A stretch of 64,000 nucleotides of DNA, taken from contig CAVYYK010000026.1 of NCBI GenBank assembly GCA_963772635.1, forward strand, positions 22,623 to 86,622. Reading direction: 5' to 3'. The position numbers were made by a program, and so were the translations under genes. Under the pieces are notes generated by a model. That model did no database searches. It saw nothing but the letters and a program-made list of their open reading frames with translations, and was not told where the DNA came from. Shown here one piece after another: positions 50,436 through 61,714 of the stretch. The first letter of the stretch is position 1; each line of letters opens with the position of its first letter. This DNA comes from JAUXFS01 sp963772635 (GTDB lineage: Bacteria > Pseudomonadota > Alphaproteobacteria > Rhodospirillales > Defluviicoccaceae).

Positions 50436-50482
50436 GGCGGTGAACCATAGCCTAAGGTGCGCAGTCGCGCTACCTTACGACC

Positions 50483-51325
50483 ATGCCTGAGCTACCCGAG
50501 GTCGAGACTGTGCGCCGGGGTCTGGCGCCGATGCTGGAGGGCCGCCGCCTGACCCGGGTGGTCCAGCGGCGGCCGGACCTCAGGTTTCCACTGCCCGAGG
50601 ATTTCGAAGCGCGGCTTCTTGGGCGCCGGGTCGACCGGATTGATCGGCGTGCCAAGTTTCTTTTGATGTGGCTCGACTCCGGGGCCGTTCTGATCTCGCA
50701 CCTGGGCATGTCCGGGCGGTTCAAGATTTTCGACGATGATCCTCCGCCGCTCGACCGACACGATCACATCGTCTTCGAAACCGACGAAGGAGCCACCCTC
50801 CGCTTCCACGATCCCCGGCGTTTCGGGTTCATGGACCTGATTGCCGGAAGCGATCTCTGCCGTCACCCGATGCTTGCCGGGCTTGGCCCCGAACCCCTCG
50901 GCGACGAATTCAACGGAGGCTACTTGTCGGGCAGGCTTGCGGGGCGCTTCGCGCCGTTGAAGGCAGCGATCCTCGACCAGCGAGTGGTTGCCGGCATGGG
51001 CAACATCTATGCGTGCGAATGCTTGTACCGTGCGGGCCTCTCGCCGACGCGAGCGGCAGCGACGATTGTCGGTCGACGGGCGGAACGGCTCGCCCATGCG
51101 ATCAAGGCAGTATTCGAGGAGGCGATCGCGGCGGGTGGGTCGACACTTCGCGATCACCGCCGGCCATCCGGCGAACTCGGCTATTTTCAGCATCGGTTCG
51201 CGGTTTACGGCCGCACCGGCCAGCCCTGTCCCGAATGCGACTGCCACCTGCAGCGGACGGGAGGCGTTCGCCGCGTCGTCCAGTCCGGGCGCTCAACATT
51301 CTATTGTGCGAAACGCCAGCGCTGA
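50483..51325 (+). CDS. mutM: Formamidopyrimidine-DNA glycosylase
   Basis: A 280-aa Fpg/MutM. The catalytic N-terminal proline and MPELPEVETVRRGL are intact, as are the H2TH region (LDQRVVAGMGNIYACECLYRAGLSP) and the C-terminal zinc finger with C-x2-C…C-x2-C-type spacing (PCPECDCHLQRTG and RSTFYCAKRQ). It removes 8-oxoguanine and opens the abasic site. Divergent from ubiE. The zinc-finger cysteine spacing looks slightly altered (CPECDC), but four cysteines remain. Confidence 0.95.
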   Translation: MPELPEVETVRRGLAPMLEGRRLTRVVQRRPDLRFPLPEDFEARLLGRRVDRIDRRAKFLLMWLDSGAVLISHLGMSGRFKIFDDDPPPLDRHDHIVFETDEGATLRFHDPRRFGFMDLIAGSDLCRHPMLAGLGPEPLGDEFNGGYLSGRLAGRFAPLKAAILDQRVVAGMGNIYACECLYRAGLSPTRAAATIVGRRAERLAHAIKAVFEEAIAAGGSTLRDHRRPSGELGYFQHRFAVYGRTGQPCPECDCHLQRTGGVRRVVQSGRSTFYCAKRQR

Positions 51326-51341
51326 TGCTATAGGCAAAACC

Positions 51342-51734
51342 ATGATGCGACCGGTCCGACGCCCCAGTCTGTTTGCCGCCGCGCTCGTTTCCGTCTTACT
51401 GTGTGCGACGGCCGCTCATCCGGCCGACCGCTTCGTACCCGGTATCGAGGATCTGCCCCTGATGCCGGAACTCGTCGAGGCTCCGGACGCCAGCGTGGTC
51501 TTCGATACACCATCGGGACGCATCGTGCAGACTGAAGCAACCGGACAGATGTCCCGGGAACAGGTTTTGGCCTTTTATGCCGAGACTCTGCCGCAACTGG
51601 GCTGGCGTTCCTTGGCGGCCGGCCTGTTCCGTCGCGAGAACGAAGTGTTGAGGATCGAATTCGACGAGGTCGGCGACCCGGGCATGACTGTTCGCTTCGC
51701 ATTGTCGCCGGCGACCGAAGTCGACAAACCCTAG
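51342..51734 (+). CDS. Small exported protein, unknown function
   Basis: A 130-aa protein with an N-terminal signal sequence (LFAAALVSVLLCATAAHPA), possibly lipidated at the Cys in LLCATA. The mature part has a repeated beta pattern (RIVQTEATGQMSREQVLAFYAETLPQLGW), which resembles a conserved alphaproteobacterial periplasmic family found between mutM and enoyl-CoA hydratase genes. No function known. The start is the first of two adjacent ATGs at 51342. Confidence 0.75.
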   Translation: MMRPVRRPSLFAAALVSVLLCATAAHPADRFVPGIEDLPLMPELVEAPDASVVFDTPSGRIVQTEATGQMSREQVLAFYAETLPQLGWRSLAAGLFRRENEVLRIEFDEVGDPGMTVRFALSPATEVDKP

Positions 51735-51770
51735 ACCATCAAGAGACCAGAACGCTTGAGGAGGGAAACC

Positions 51771-52547
51771 ATGGCGTACGAAAACATCCTTTCCGAAACC
51801 CGAGGCCCCGTCGGACTGATCACCCTGAACCGGCCGCAGGCAATGAATGCGCTCAACGCGGCGCTGATGAGCGAGCTCGCTTCCGCGCTCGACGCTTTCG
51901 AGACCGACGATTCCGTTGGCGCGATGGTGATTACCGGCAATGAAAAGGCGTTTGCCGCCGGGGCCGATATCAAGGAGATGAAGGACAAGTCGTTCATGGA
52001 AGCCTACCTTGAGGATTTCCTCACGGGAGGTTGGGAGCGTGCCGCATCGTGCCGCAAACCGGTGATCGCTGCCGTGGCCGGCTTCGCTCTCGGCGGCGGC
52101 TGCGAGCTGGCGATGATGTGCGACTTCATTCTGGCGGCCGACAACGCCAAGTTCGGCCAGCCGGAAATCACCATCGGCGCCATCCCCGGTCTTGGCGGCA
52201 CCCAGCGTCTCACCCGCGCCATCGGCAAGTCGAAGGCCATGGAAATGTGCCTGACCGGACGGATGATCGACGCCGAAGAGGCCGAGCGCGCCGGATTGGT
52301 GAGTCGAATTGTCCCGGTGGGCGAGCTTGTCGACGAGGCGGTCAAGACGGCGGCAAAAGCGGCCGCCATGTCGCGACCGCTTGTCCTGATCGCCAAGGAG
52401 GCGGTAGACCGCGCGTTCGAGACCACGTTGGTCGAGGGCCTTCGCTACGAGCGGCGGATGTTTCACGCCATCTTTGCGACCGAGGATCAGAAGGAGGGGA
52501 TGGCGGCCTTCGCCGAGAAACGTAAGCCCACCTTTTCAAACAGATAG
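51771..52547 (+). CDS. Enoyl-CoA hydratase
   Basis: A 258-aa crotonase-fold enzyme. The active-site motifs are GLITLNRPQAMNALN, AFAAGADIKEM and ALGGGCELAMMCDFILAADNAKFGQPEITIGAIPGLGGTQRL, with the two catalytic glutamates retained (CELAMM and QPEITIG). GAGGAGGG precedes the ATG at 51771. It hydrates enoyl-CoA in fatty-acid beta-oxidation; chain-length preference is unknown. rpsT follows after 123 bp. Confidence 0.93.
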   Translation: MAYENILSETRGPVGLITLNRPQAMNALNAALMSELASALDAFETDDSVGAMVITGNEKAFAAGADIKEMKDKSFMEAYLEDFLTGGWERAASCRKPVIAAVAGFALGGGCELAMMCDFILAADNAKFGQPEITIGAIPGLGGTQRLTRAIGKSKAMEMCLTGRMIDAEEAERAGLVSRIVPVGELVDEAVKTAAKAAAMSRPLVLIAKEAVDRAFETTLVEGLRYERRMFHAIFATEDQKEGMAAFAEKRKPTFSNR

Positions 52548-52670
52548 GCAATTCGGACAGGAGGTTCGGCGGCGTCGACGCGCGCAGGCGGTTGACGCGG
52601 CCGAACGGTGCGGATACAAAGCGGCGCGAAAATCAAGCAATTTGATCGAACGGAATTACTGAGTTCAGCA

Positions 52671-52937
52671 ATGGCCTACCATGATTCGGCGAAAAAAAGC
52701 ATTCGGCAGATCAAGAAGCGGACCCAGGTCAACCGGGCGCGCGTCGGGCGGATTCGCACTTTCCTCCGCAAGGTCGAGGATGCCGTTGCGAGCGGCGACA
52801 AGGAGCAGGCCTTGGCGGCTTTTCGCTCCGCCCAGCCGGAATTGATGCGCGGCGCCGACAAAGGGGTCATCCACCGCAACACGGTTTCGAGAAAACTTTC
52901 TCGGCTTGCCGCTAGAATTAAAGCAATGCCGGCTTGA
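52671..52937 (+). CDS. rpsT: 30S ribosomal protein S20
   Basis: An 88-aa S20 with the canonical SAKKSIRQIKKRTQVNRARVGRIRTFLRKVE and the C-terminal GVIHRNTVSRKLSRLAARIKAM. The ATG at 52671 gives MAYHDSAKKS. No terminator is seen after it. rpsT directly before dnaA is a recurring alphaproteobacterial arrangement. Confidence 0.97.
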   Translation: MAYHDSAKKSIRQIKKRTQVNRARVGRIRTFLRKVEDAVASGDKEQALAAFRSAQPELMRGADKGVIHRNTVSRKLSRLAARIKAMPA

Positions 52938-53700
52938 TGCCGGACGGCAAACAATAGTCTCTGTGAATCGCATCGGGGCATGCGATCCCATTTTCACCAT
53001 CAGATTGTAAATCGGTAGATGTCGGCGCGCGCGCCACGAGAATTCTTTATGCCGTCCGTCGCGCAGCGCGGTTTAACATCATGCGGTAGGCCTTCCGCCC
53101 CGCACTCACTCCCTGGTTGTGCTTGTGGATGATTGTTCGCAGTGCTGTCAAGGGAATTTTTTGCGTCGTTCTGCATTCGGTCTCGTTGCATGACGAGCAC
53201 GCAATCAGTACAGTTTCATTCGGATGGAGCGCGGAAACGCCACCGATGGGAAATAACCCGTAAATCGCGGATTTCGTTAGCAAATATAACCGAGACTCTT
53301 AAGCGTTAAAGGATTGAGTAAGGTTGTTGTTTAAAGTTCTCAATTTTGAAGGTTTATTTTGGTTTAATAAATAGCGGAATTCACTCCGCAACATAATAAA
53401 AGCGATACGTGGACGGGATGTGCTTGAGGAGGTCTGCTTAGGACAACACGGTGGTCTACCCGTACGGGGGTCGGTTGATCGACGGTCGCGGGGTGGATTG
53501 GGTTTCCCGGGGAGGTCTAGGCGGACAACCTGAACGTTCGGAAAGGAGAGCAGTGTGGGGAGCAGTGGTGGCTCCGATGCTGGTTTCGTTCTCGCCTTTC
53601 GGATGTATGCGGCGCCGTGCGATCGACGGAGACGGTGCGCGGCGCCGAGAAGACATCTCGTCGTGGCCCGAAGGCAAATTGAAGAAAGGGCGACGGGACT
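52938..53700. other. rpsT–dnaA intergenic region with AT-rich stretch
   Basis: A 763-bp gap. The first 300 bp show no gene. About 53276–53412 is strikingly AT-rich for this genome and contains the dyads AAATC-GCG-GATTT (53262–53274) and GCGGA…TCCGC (53374–53389). One near-match to a DnaA box in reverse orientation is TGTGGATGA at 53124–53132. It is a candidate dnaA promoter or origin-proximal region; the evidence for oriC is weak. Confidence 0.35.
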
Positions 53701-55101
53701 ATGATTAGCGGCGATTCAACTCCCCCGATCGATACCCAGTGGAAAAGGATCAGCGGTCTTCTGCGCGCCGAGATCGGTGAGGCTGCCTATCGAAGTTGGT
53801 TGAGACCGATGACCGTCCGCGGAGAGCGCGGTGGCATGGTCACGATGTCGGCCCCGACAAGATTCATGCGTGACTGGGTGGTCGCCCATTATGCCGATCG
53901 TCTGCGCGCCCTTTGGGGTGGGGAAAACCCATCCGTCCAGGGAATCGACATCGTCGTCCAACCGGACTGTGTTGCGTCGGGCACGGGCAGGATTTTGATG
54001 TCGCCCGCAAAATCCCAACCGACAATGCGCTCCGGTGCCGGTGACACTGGAGCGGTGGTCGAGAACGACGCACAGGACATCGGTGCGCCACTGGATCCTC
54101 GATTTACCTTCGAGCATTTCGTCGTCGGCAAACCCAACGAGTTCGCATACGCCGCCGCCCGGCGCGTCGCCGAAGCCATCAGGGTTCCGTTCAATCCCTT
54201 GTTTCTCTACGGTGGCGTCGGGCTCGGCAAAACCCATCTCATGCACGCCATCGCTTGGCACATCCGTCAGCGAAAGCCGGAATGCGCGGTGATCTATCTC
54301 TCCGCCGAGAAGTTCATGTACCGCTTTATCCGAGCGCTGCGCGAGCACAACACGGTCGATTTCAAGGAGCAGTTCCGCTCTGCGGACGTGTTGATGATCG
54401 ACGATGTGCAGTTTATCAGCGGCAAGGAATCCACCCAGGAGGAGTTCTTCCACACGTTCAACACTCTGGTCGATCAGGGGCGGCAGATCGTCCTTTCCGC
54501 CGATAAGTCGCCGAGCGATCTGGAGGGGCTGCAAGAACGCCTAAAGTCCAGGCTCAATTGTGGCCTGGTTGCGGATATCCACGCCACCACTTACGAGCTG
54601 CGCCTCGGCATCCTTGAGTCCAAGGCGGAACAGCTGGGCATCACCATTCCCCGCAAAGTGATGGAGTTTCTCGCCCATCGGATCACCTCCAACGTCCGCG
54701 AGCTCGAGGGCGCACTCAACCGGGTCGTTGCCCATGCCCAACTGGTTGGCCGAGACATTACGTTGGAAACGACCCAGGAAGTGCTGCACGATCTGCTTCG
54801 CGCCAACGATCGGCGGGTGACGATCGATGATATTCAAAAGCAGGTGTCCCAACACTTCAATGTTCGGGTCGCCGATATGCATTCGGCCCGTCGGGCACGA
54901 TCCGTCGCCCGACCCCGGCAGGTGGCGATGTATCTGGCCAAGCAACTGACGTCGCGTTCGCTGCCCGAGATCGGCCGCAAGTTCGGCGGGCGGGATCACA
55001 CGACCGTCATGCACGCGGTGCGTAAGGTCGACGAGTTGCGCGAGCAGGACGCGGCCTTCGCGGAAGACGTTGAGTTGCTGCGCCGGATGCTCGAGGGTTG
55101 A
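53701..55101 (+). CDS. dnaA: Chromosomal replication initiator protein DnaA
   Basis: A 466-aa DnaA. Domain I ends near residue 80, domain III has Walker A GGVGLGKTHLMHAIA near 170 and Walker B ADVLMIDDVQFI, and domain IV carries the DNA-binding HTH with ARPRQVAMYLAKQLTSRSLPEIGRKFGGRDHTTVMHAVRK. The ATG at 53701 overlaps no upstream gene. It initiates replication and starts the dnaA–dnaN–recF–gyrB cluster. Confidence 0.97.
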   Translation: MISGDSTPPIDTQWKRISGLLRAEIGEAAYRSWLRPMTVRGERGGMVTMSAPTRFMRDWVVAHYADRLRALWGGENPSVQGIDIVVQPDCVASGTGRILMSPAKSQPTMRSGAGDTGAVVENDAQDIGAPLDPRFTFEHFVVGKPNEFAYAAARRVAEAIRVPFNPLFLYGGVGLGKTHLMHAIAWHIRQRKPECAVIYLSAEKFMYRFIRALREHNTVDFKEQFRSADVLMIDDVQFISGKESTQEEFFHTFNTLVDQGRQIVLSADKSPSDLEGLQERLKSRLNCGLVADIHATTYELRLGILESKAEQLGITIPRKVMEFLAHRITSNVRELEGALNRVVAHAQLVGRDITLETTQEVLHDLLRANDRRVTIDDIQKQVSQHFNVRVADMHSARRARSVARPRQVAMYLAKQLTSRSLPEIGRKFGGRDHTTVMHAVRKVDELREQDAAFAEDVELLRRMLEG

Positions 55102-55106
55102 TATTC

Positions 55107-55156
55107 CCGACCATTGTTGCCGGCCGTGGTCGGAGGAGGAATTCGCTGCGAATTCC
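55107..55156 (+). other. Two adjacent dyads after dnaA
   Basis: CCGACCA…TGGTCGG (55107–55133, 13-nt loop) is followed by GGAATTCG-CTG-CGAATTCC (55138–55156, perfect 8-bp stem). No U-tract follows, so they are not a standard terminator; they may limit dnaA read-through or control dnaN. Confidence 0.4.
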
Positions 55157-55165
55157 CGGGGGCTC

Positions 55166-55174
55166 TGCTATACT
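55166..55174 (+). promoter_or_regulatory. Extended -10 candidate upstream of dnaN
   Basis: TG-C-TATACT fits an extended -10 element; no clear -35 is seen at 17 bp upstream. A start near 55181 would leave a leader of about 128 nt before the dnaN ATG. Confidence 0.35.
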
Positions 55175-55308
55175 ATCGAAGCCAAGGCGATTTTCTTGGC
55201 CCCTTTTTCGGTAACGTGTCAATACGGCTTGATAAATTGCCCTGTCTCCCGGTGCAATCGATGAACGAACGGCTGGGAGAGACATAAGCCTCGGATCTCA
55301 ATAACGCT

Positions 55309-56427
55309 ATGAAACTGACCATCGAACGAGCTGCTCTGTTGAAGTCGCTGGGGCATGTGCAAAGTGTCGTCGAACGACGCAACACCATTCCCATTCTGTC
55401 CAACGTTAAGATGGAATGCGGAGACGGTTACCTGGGCCTCAACGCCACCGACATGGATCTGGAAGTCGCGGAAACCGTCGCCGCGGACGTCTCACTTCCG
55501 GGCGCGACGACCGCGCCGGCCCACACGCTTTACGACATCGCCCGCAAGCTGCCGGACGGTGCCCAGGTGGAGTTCGACACCTCGGAAGGGAACGAGCGGT
55601 TGACTTTAAAGTGCGGGCGATCGCGGTTTACGCTCTCTTGCCTGCCGATAGAGGACTTTCCAATGATGGCCGGCGGCGATCTCCCGCATAGCTTCAAGCT
55701 GCCGGCGGGTGAGTTGCGCGGCCTTATCGACCGGACCCGCTTCGCAATTTCCACCGAAGAGACGCGCTACTATCTCAACGGCATCTATCTTCACGCCCAG
55801 AAACACGAGGGAAGCGAGACCCTCCGTGCCGTCGCGACCGACGGCCACCGATTGGCCAGCGTCCAGGTGGCGCTGCCGGAAGGTGCCGCCGGCATGCCCG
55901 GCATCATCGTCCCGCGCAAGACCATATCCGAGGTCCGAAAGCTGATCGACGAGACTGCCGACGACATCGAAATCGCGCTTTCGGAGACCAAGATCCGCTT
56001 CACCGTAAATCAAGCGGTGCTGACCTCAAAGCTGATCGATGGCACTTTCCCGGACTACGAGAGGGTCATTCCAAAGAACAACGACAAACAGCTGGACGTC
56101 GATCGTCGGTCCTTTGCCGACGCCGTCGACCGGGTTTCGGCAATCTCCAGTGAACGGTCGCGGGCGGTCAAGCTGGCGGTCGCCAACGGCACCCTGGTGC
56201 TCTCGGCAAGCAGCCCCGAACACGGCAGCGCCACCGAGGAGCTGGAGGTCGACTACCGGGGGGAAGCCATGGAAATCGGCTTCAATTCGCGTTATCTGCT
56301 CGATGTCGCTCAGCAGATCGAAGGGGATAGAGCCCGGTTTTCGTTGGCCGATTCCGGCTCTCCGACGATCCTCCACGAACTGGGCGATGCCAGCGCGATT
56401 TACGTATTGATGCCGATGCGCGTGTGA
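55309..56427 (+). CDS. dnaN: DNA polymerase III beta sliding clamp
   Basis: A 372-aa beta clamp. Typical features are the N-terminal MKLTIERAALLKSLGHVQSVVERRNTIPILSNV, the central ATDGHRLAS, and the C-terminal YVLMPMRV that ends bacterial clamps. It encircles DNA and tethers polymerase III. recF begins 31 bp later, and both follow dnaA. Confidence 0.97.
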   Translation: MKLTIERAALLKSLGHVQSVVERRNTIPILSNVKMECGDGYLGLNATDMDLEVAETVAADVSLPGATTAPAHTLYDIARKLPDGAQVEFDTSEGNERLTLKCGRSRFTLSCLPIEDFPMMAGGDLPHSFKLPAGELRGLIDRTRFAISTEETRYYLNGIYLHAQKHEGSETLRAVATDGHRLASVQVALPEGAAGMPGIIVPRKTISEVRKLIDETADDIEIALSETKIRFTVNQAVLTSKLIDGTFPDYERVIPKNNDKQLDVDRRSFADAVDRVSAISSERSRAVKLAVANGTLVLSASSPEHGSATEELEVDYRGEAMEIGFNSRYLLDVAQQIEGDRARFSLADSGSPTILHELGDASAIYVLMPMRV

Positions 56428-56458
56428 AGGAAATCGGGCGCTGCGCGGTTCAACGGGG

Positions 56459-57655
56459 TTGGCCACACGGAACGAGCTTTCAGTGTCGAGTGCGAATGAT
56501 GCCGGCGCTCGGCAACGGGTGTCGGTGGCGCGGCTGACGTTGACCGATTTCCGCTGCTATCGCCAACAAAGATTGGAAACCGGACCCGAGCCCGTGGTCC
56601 TCACTGGTTCCAACGGTGCCGGCAAGACGACCCTCTTGGAGGCGTTGTCGCTGCTGTCGCCCGGCCGCGGCCTGCGACGCGCGCGGTTGGACGAGATGGG
56701 GCGGCGGAACGAGGACGGGCCGGCGCCGGTCTGGGCGGTGGCGGCGCGGCTGAGAACTGCAAACGGAACGGTCGACGTCGGCACCGGGCGCATTGCAGGC
56801 GAGTCCGCTTCGACGCGCGACCGCCGGCAGGTGCGCATCGACGGCGAGCCGGCGAAGACCCAGGCGGCTCTTGCCAAGATCTGCGGAATGATATGGGTGA
56901 CGCCGGAAATGGACCGGTTGTTTCTTGAGGGGACCTCGGCGCGCCGACGGTTTCTCGACCGGCTGGTTTTCGGTGTCGATCCGTCCCACGCCAGCCGTGT
57001 CGGCGCCTACGAGCGCGCCCTGCAGCAACGGGCGCGGCTTCTCCGTCAGGGGGCGGCCGATGCGGTGTGGCTTGCAGCCTTGGAAGATACCATGGCGACC
57101 AACGGCGTGGCGGTGTCGGCCGCCCGGCGCGACGTGGCGGCACGTCTCTCTCGCGCCTCCGCCGAGGGCGCGGGTCCGTTTCCCGGCGCCGCTCTCGAAG
57201 CGCGGGGCATGGTCGAGCAATGGCTCGACGAGGGACCAGCGCTCTCCGCCGAAGATCGGTTGCGGGCGACGCTGGGCGGGTCCCGGCGGAACGACGCCGA
57301 AACCGGCGGCGCCGCGGTCGGACCCCACAAGAGCGACCTCGGAGTTCGCCACCTGGCCAGTGGCCGGTCTGCGGCGGAGTGTTCCACCGGCGAGCAGAAG
57401 GCGTTGCTGATCGCCATCGTGTTGGCCGGTGCCCGGGTGCAGATGACCGAGCAGGGTTCGGTGCCGGTGTTGCTGCTCGATGAGGTGGCGGCGCACCTGG
57501 ACGCCCGTCACCGCGAGGCCTTGTTCGAATCGGTGGCGGCGCTCGACGTCCAGGCATGGTATGCGGGAACGGACATTGGTCTGTTCGAACCTTTGAGGGG
57601 CAGGGCGCAGTTCTTCGCGGTGGAAGGCGGAGCGGCGACTCCAAAATGGGAATAG
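56459..57655 (+). CDS. recF: DNA replication and repair protein RecF
   Basis: About 398 aa. Walker A is TGSNGAGKTTLLEALSLLSPGRGLRRA; the signature STGEQKALLIAIVLAGA and Walker B PVLLLDEVAAHLDARHREALF are intact, with the DFRCYR start motif. The start is unclear: TTG at 56459 or GTG at 56483; both precede the conserved SVARLTLTDFRCYR. It loads RecA at gaps with RecOR. Very close to gyrB (stop then 2 bp to the gyrB ATG). Confidence 0.93.
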   Translation: MATRNELSVSSANDAGARQRVSVARLTLTDFRCYRQQRLETGPEPVVLTGSNGAGKTTLLEALSLLSPGRGLRRARLDEMGRRNEDGPAPVWAVAARLRTANGTVDVGTGRIAGESASTRDRRQVRIDGEPAKTQAALAKICGMIWVTPEMDRLFLEGTSARRRFLDRLVFGVDPSHASRVGAYERALQQRARLLRQGAADAVWLAALEDTMATNGVAVSAARRDVAARLSRASAEGAGPFPGAALEARGMVEQWLDEGPALSAEDRLRATLGGSRRNDAETGGAAVGPHKSDLGVRHLASGRSAAECSTGEQKALLIAIVLAGARVQMTEQGSVPVLLLDEVAAHLDARHREALFESVAALDVQAWYAGTDIGLFEPLRGRAQFFAVEGGAATPKWE

Positions 57656-57657
57656 AG

Positions 57658-60116
<2,459 letters not shown>

Positions 60117-60206
60117 GCCGGCCTCCGGTCTTCCGCCACCGCCCGTATGGCTAAACCGCCAACGGGGTCTTCGCTGACGATACCGGCACCGGCAGGACCG
60201 TGGGTA

Positions 60207-60362
60207 TCAGTGGGTCCGTCCCAACATCAGCAGGAACGCGGCGATCAGGCCGGCGACCGCGCCGGCGGCGGCGAGGTCGGGGCTACCTCCCGGCATGGCG
60301 CCGCCGACGAAGGAGCCGCCCACAACCAGGGCACAGGCAAGAAAGGATTTCCCAAAATCCAT
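60207..60362 (-). CDS. Small hydrophobic membrane protein (51 aa)
   Basis: Too short for a routine gene call. ATG at 60362 preceded by AGAGAAGG; product begins MDFGKSFLACALVVGGSF and ends with a second hydrophobic helix (AVAGLIAAFLLMLG), so one or two membrane segments with a Gly/Ala-rich loop between. No family recognised. It lies between gyrB and the GDCCVxC gene on the minus strand; the plus-strand frame across the same region has no such pattern. Confidence 0.55.
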   Translation of the reverse strand: MDFGKSFLACALVVGGSFVGGAMPGGSPDLAAAGAVAGLIAAFLLMLGRTH

Positions 60363-60514
60363 GAAGTTCGCCTTCTCTCGACCATCCGGCGATCTCGCAT
60401 GCCGCCAATCGCGACATCTCCGCCGGACCGAAGGACAGGGTAGGGGGGCAACGGCAAATTATCTGTGAACTGGATCACACTTTTCCGGCTTTTTTGGGCG
60501 GCGGCGGAAACGCG

Positions 60515-60745
60515 CTAACAACAACCATCGGGCATCGCGCCCGCTCCGCCCTGCCGTGCCGCCTGGATCGGCGGGCAGGGGACGTCGCCGTAGGAGCAGA
60601 AGACGCAGCAGTCGCCCGAACGCGGCCGAAGCACCGCGCCGCAGCCCTTGCAGTCGTAGAAGAACTGGCAGGCGTCGGTCGGCATCGTCTCGGTTTCCCG
60701 GTGGCCGCACTCCGGGCAGGTGAGGGTCGAGGCGGGCGTGATCAT
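60515..60745 (-). CDS. GDCCVxC-domain protein
   Basis: A 76-aa cysteine-rich protein with a zinc-ribbon-like LTCPECGHRETETMP, CKGCGAVLRPR, and the diagnostic GDCCVFCSYGDVPCPP. In some organisms the GDCCVxC family has selenocysteine at a Cys position; here the TGT/TGC codons encode cysteine. A further CC ends the protein (MPDGCC). Function unknown. Starts at the ATG 60745. Confidence 0.85.
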   Translation of the reverse strand: MITPASTLTCPECGHRETETMPTDACQFFYDCKGCGAVLRPRSGDCCVFCSYGDVPCPPIQAARQGGAGAMPDGCC

Positions 60746-60774
60746 GTCTTCAACCTTCGTACTATCTGTCGGGT

Positions 60775-61662
60775 TCAGCGGGCGCCGGTTCGCCTATAGA
60801 GCAGGATACGGTCGTTGTAGGTGTCGGAGATCCAGATCAGGCCGTCGCGGGTCTCGACCCCTTCCGGCCTGTTGAGCTGACCGGGCCCCCGGCCGCGTTC
60901 GCCGCTGCCGATCACCTCGATGATCCGGTAGTCGGGGTCGAGGATCTTGATCTGGTTGTTGTATTCGTCGGCAACGTAGAGGTTGTCCTGCTCGTCGACC
61001 GCCAGGTATTTGGGCTCGTTGAAATCGTAGGGGCTTCCGGCGAGCGAGCGGAGCAGCGTCAGCTCCTGGTCGAGAATTTGGATACGGGCATTGCCGGAAT
61101 TGACCACCAGCACCCGGCCCTGGCGGTCGACGAGGACGTCGTGGGGGCGGTTGTAGTCGGAGTTGCCGGCGCCGCCGTTCTCCTTGCGCAGGGCGGCGCG
61201 GCCGTCTTCGAACCGTAACACGCCGCCGCCGCCGGTATCGGTGACAAACACGCGGCCGCCGCCGGCGGGGGCGACGCCCTCGGGGCTGAACATCTCGCCG
61301 TTCCAGATTGCCAGGCGTTGGCCCTCGACGCCGTTCACCTCGTAGACGACGACCGCGTCGTTGCCGCTATCGGCGACGAGCAGCCGGCCGGCCTCGTCGA
61401 AATCGACGTCGTGGGGCGAATCCAGATCTCCCTCGCCGATGATGCCCAGCGTCTTCAGGGTCGCCGGATCGAGCACCTTGACCACGTCGTTGCCGAGATC
61501 GGCGACGTAGAGAAACCGGCCGTCGGGCGATAGCACCAAGTCGTGGGGATGGTCGAAGCTCATGTCCGAGACCGCTATCCGGGTCGGCTCGGCGGCGGCG
61601 ATCGTCGTCGTGAAGCCGATCGCGACGAAGGTTGAAGATAGGCACATGGGCTTGAGGATCAT
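60775..61662 (-). CDS. Exported NHL-repeat protein
   Basis: A 295-aa periplasmic beta-propeller. The N terminus has a short signal (MCLSSTFVAIGFTTTIAAAEP) and the body shows NHL repeats with DLVLSPDGRFLYVADLGNDVVKVLD, DVDFDEAGRLLVADSGNDAVVVYE and KYLAVDEQDNLYVADEYNNQIKILD patterns. The start ATG at 61662 (MILKPM) is preferred over upstream candidates. Probably a secreted binding or lectin-like protein; partner unknown. It follows the hydroxyacid dehydrogenase with a 52-bp gap. Confidence 0.85.
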   Translation of the reverse strand: MILKPMCLSSTFVAIGFTTTIAAAEPTRIAVSDMSFDHPHDLVLSPDGRFLYVADLGNDVVKVLDPATLKTLGIIGEGDLDSPHDVDFDEAGRLLVADSGNDAVVVYEVNGVEGQRLAIWNGEMFSPEGVAPAGGGRVFVTDTGGGGVLRFEDGRAALRKENGGAGNSDYNRPHDVLVDRQGRVLVVNSGNARIQILDQELTLLRSLAGSPYDFNEPKYLAVDEQDNLYVADEYNNQIKILDPDYRIIEVIGSGERGRGPGQLNRPEGVETRDGLIWISDTYNDRILLYRRTGAR

Positions 61663-61714
61663 CGTCTTGTTCTCCGTCCGATGAAGCCCCCCGGCGTCCC
61701 CTGTTAACGAAGTC

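Noticed and set aside
53451..53708. An open frame just upstream of dnaA
   Set aside because: It overlaps the dnaA start in another frame and shows no conserved pattern.
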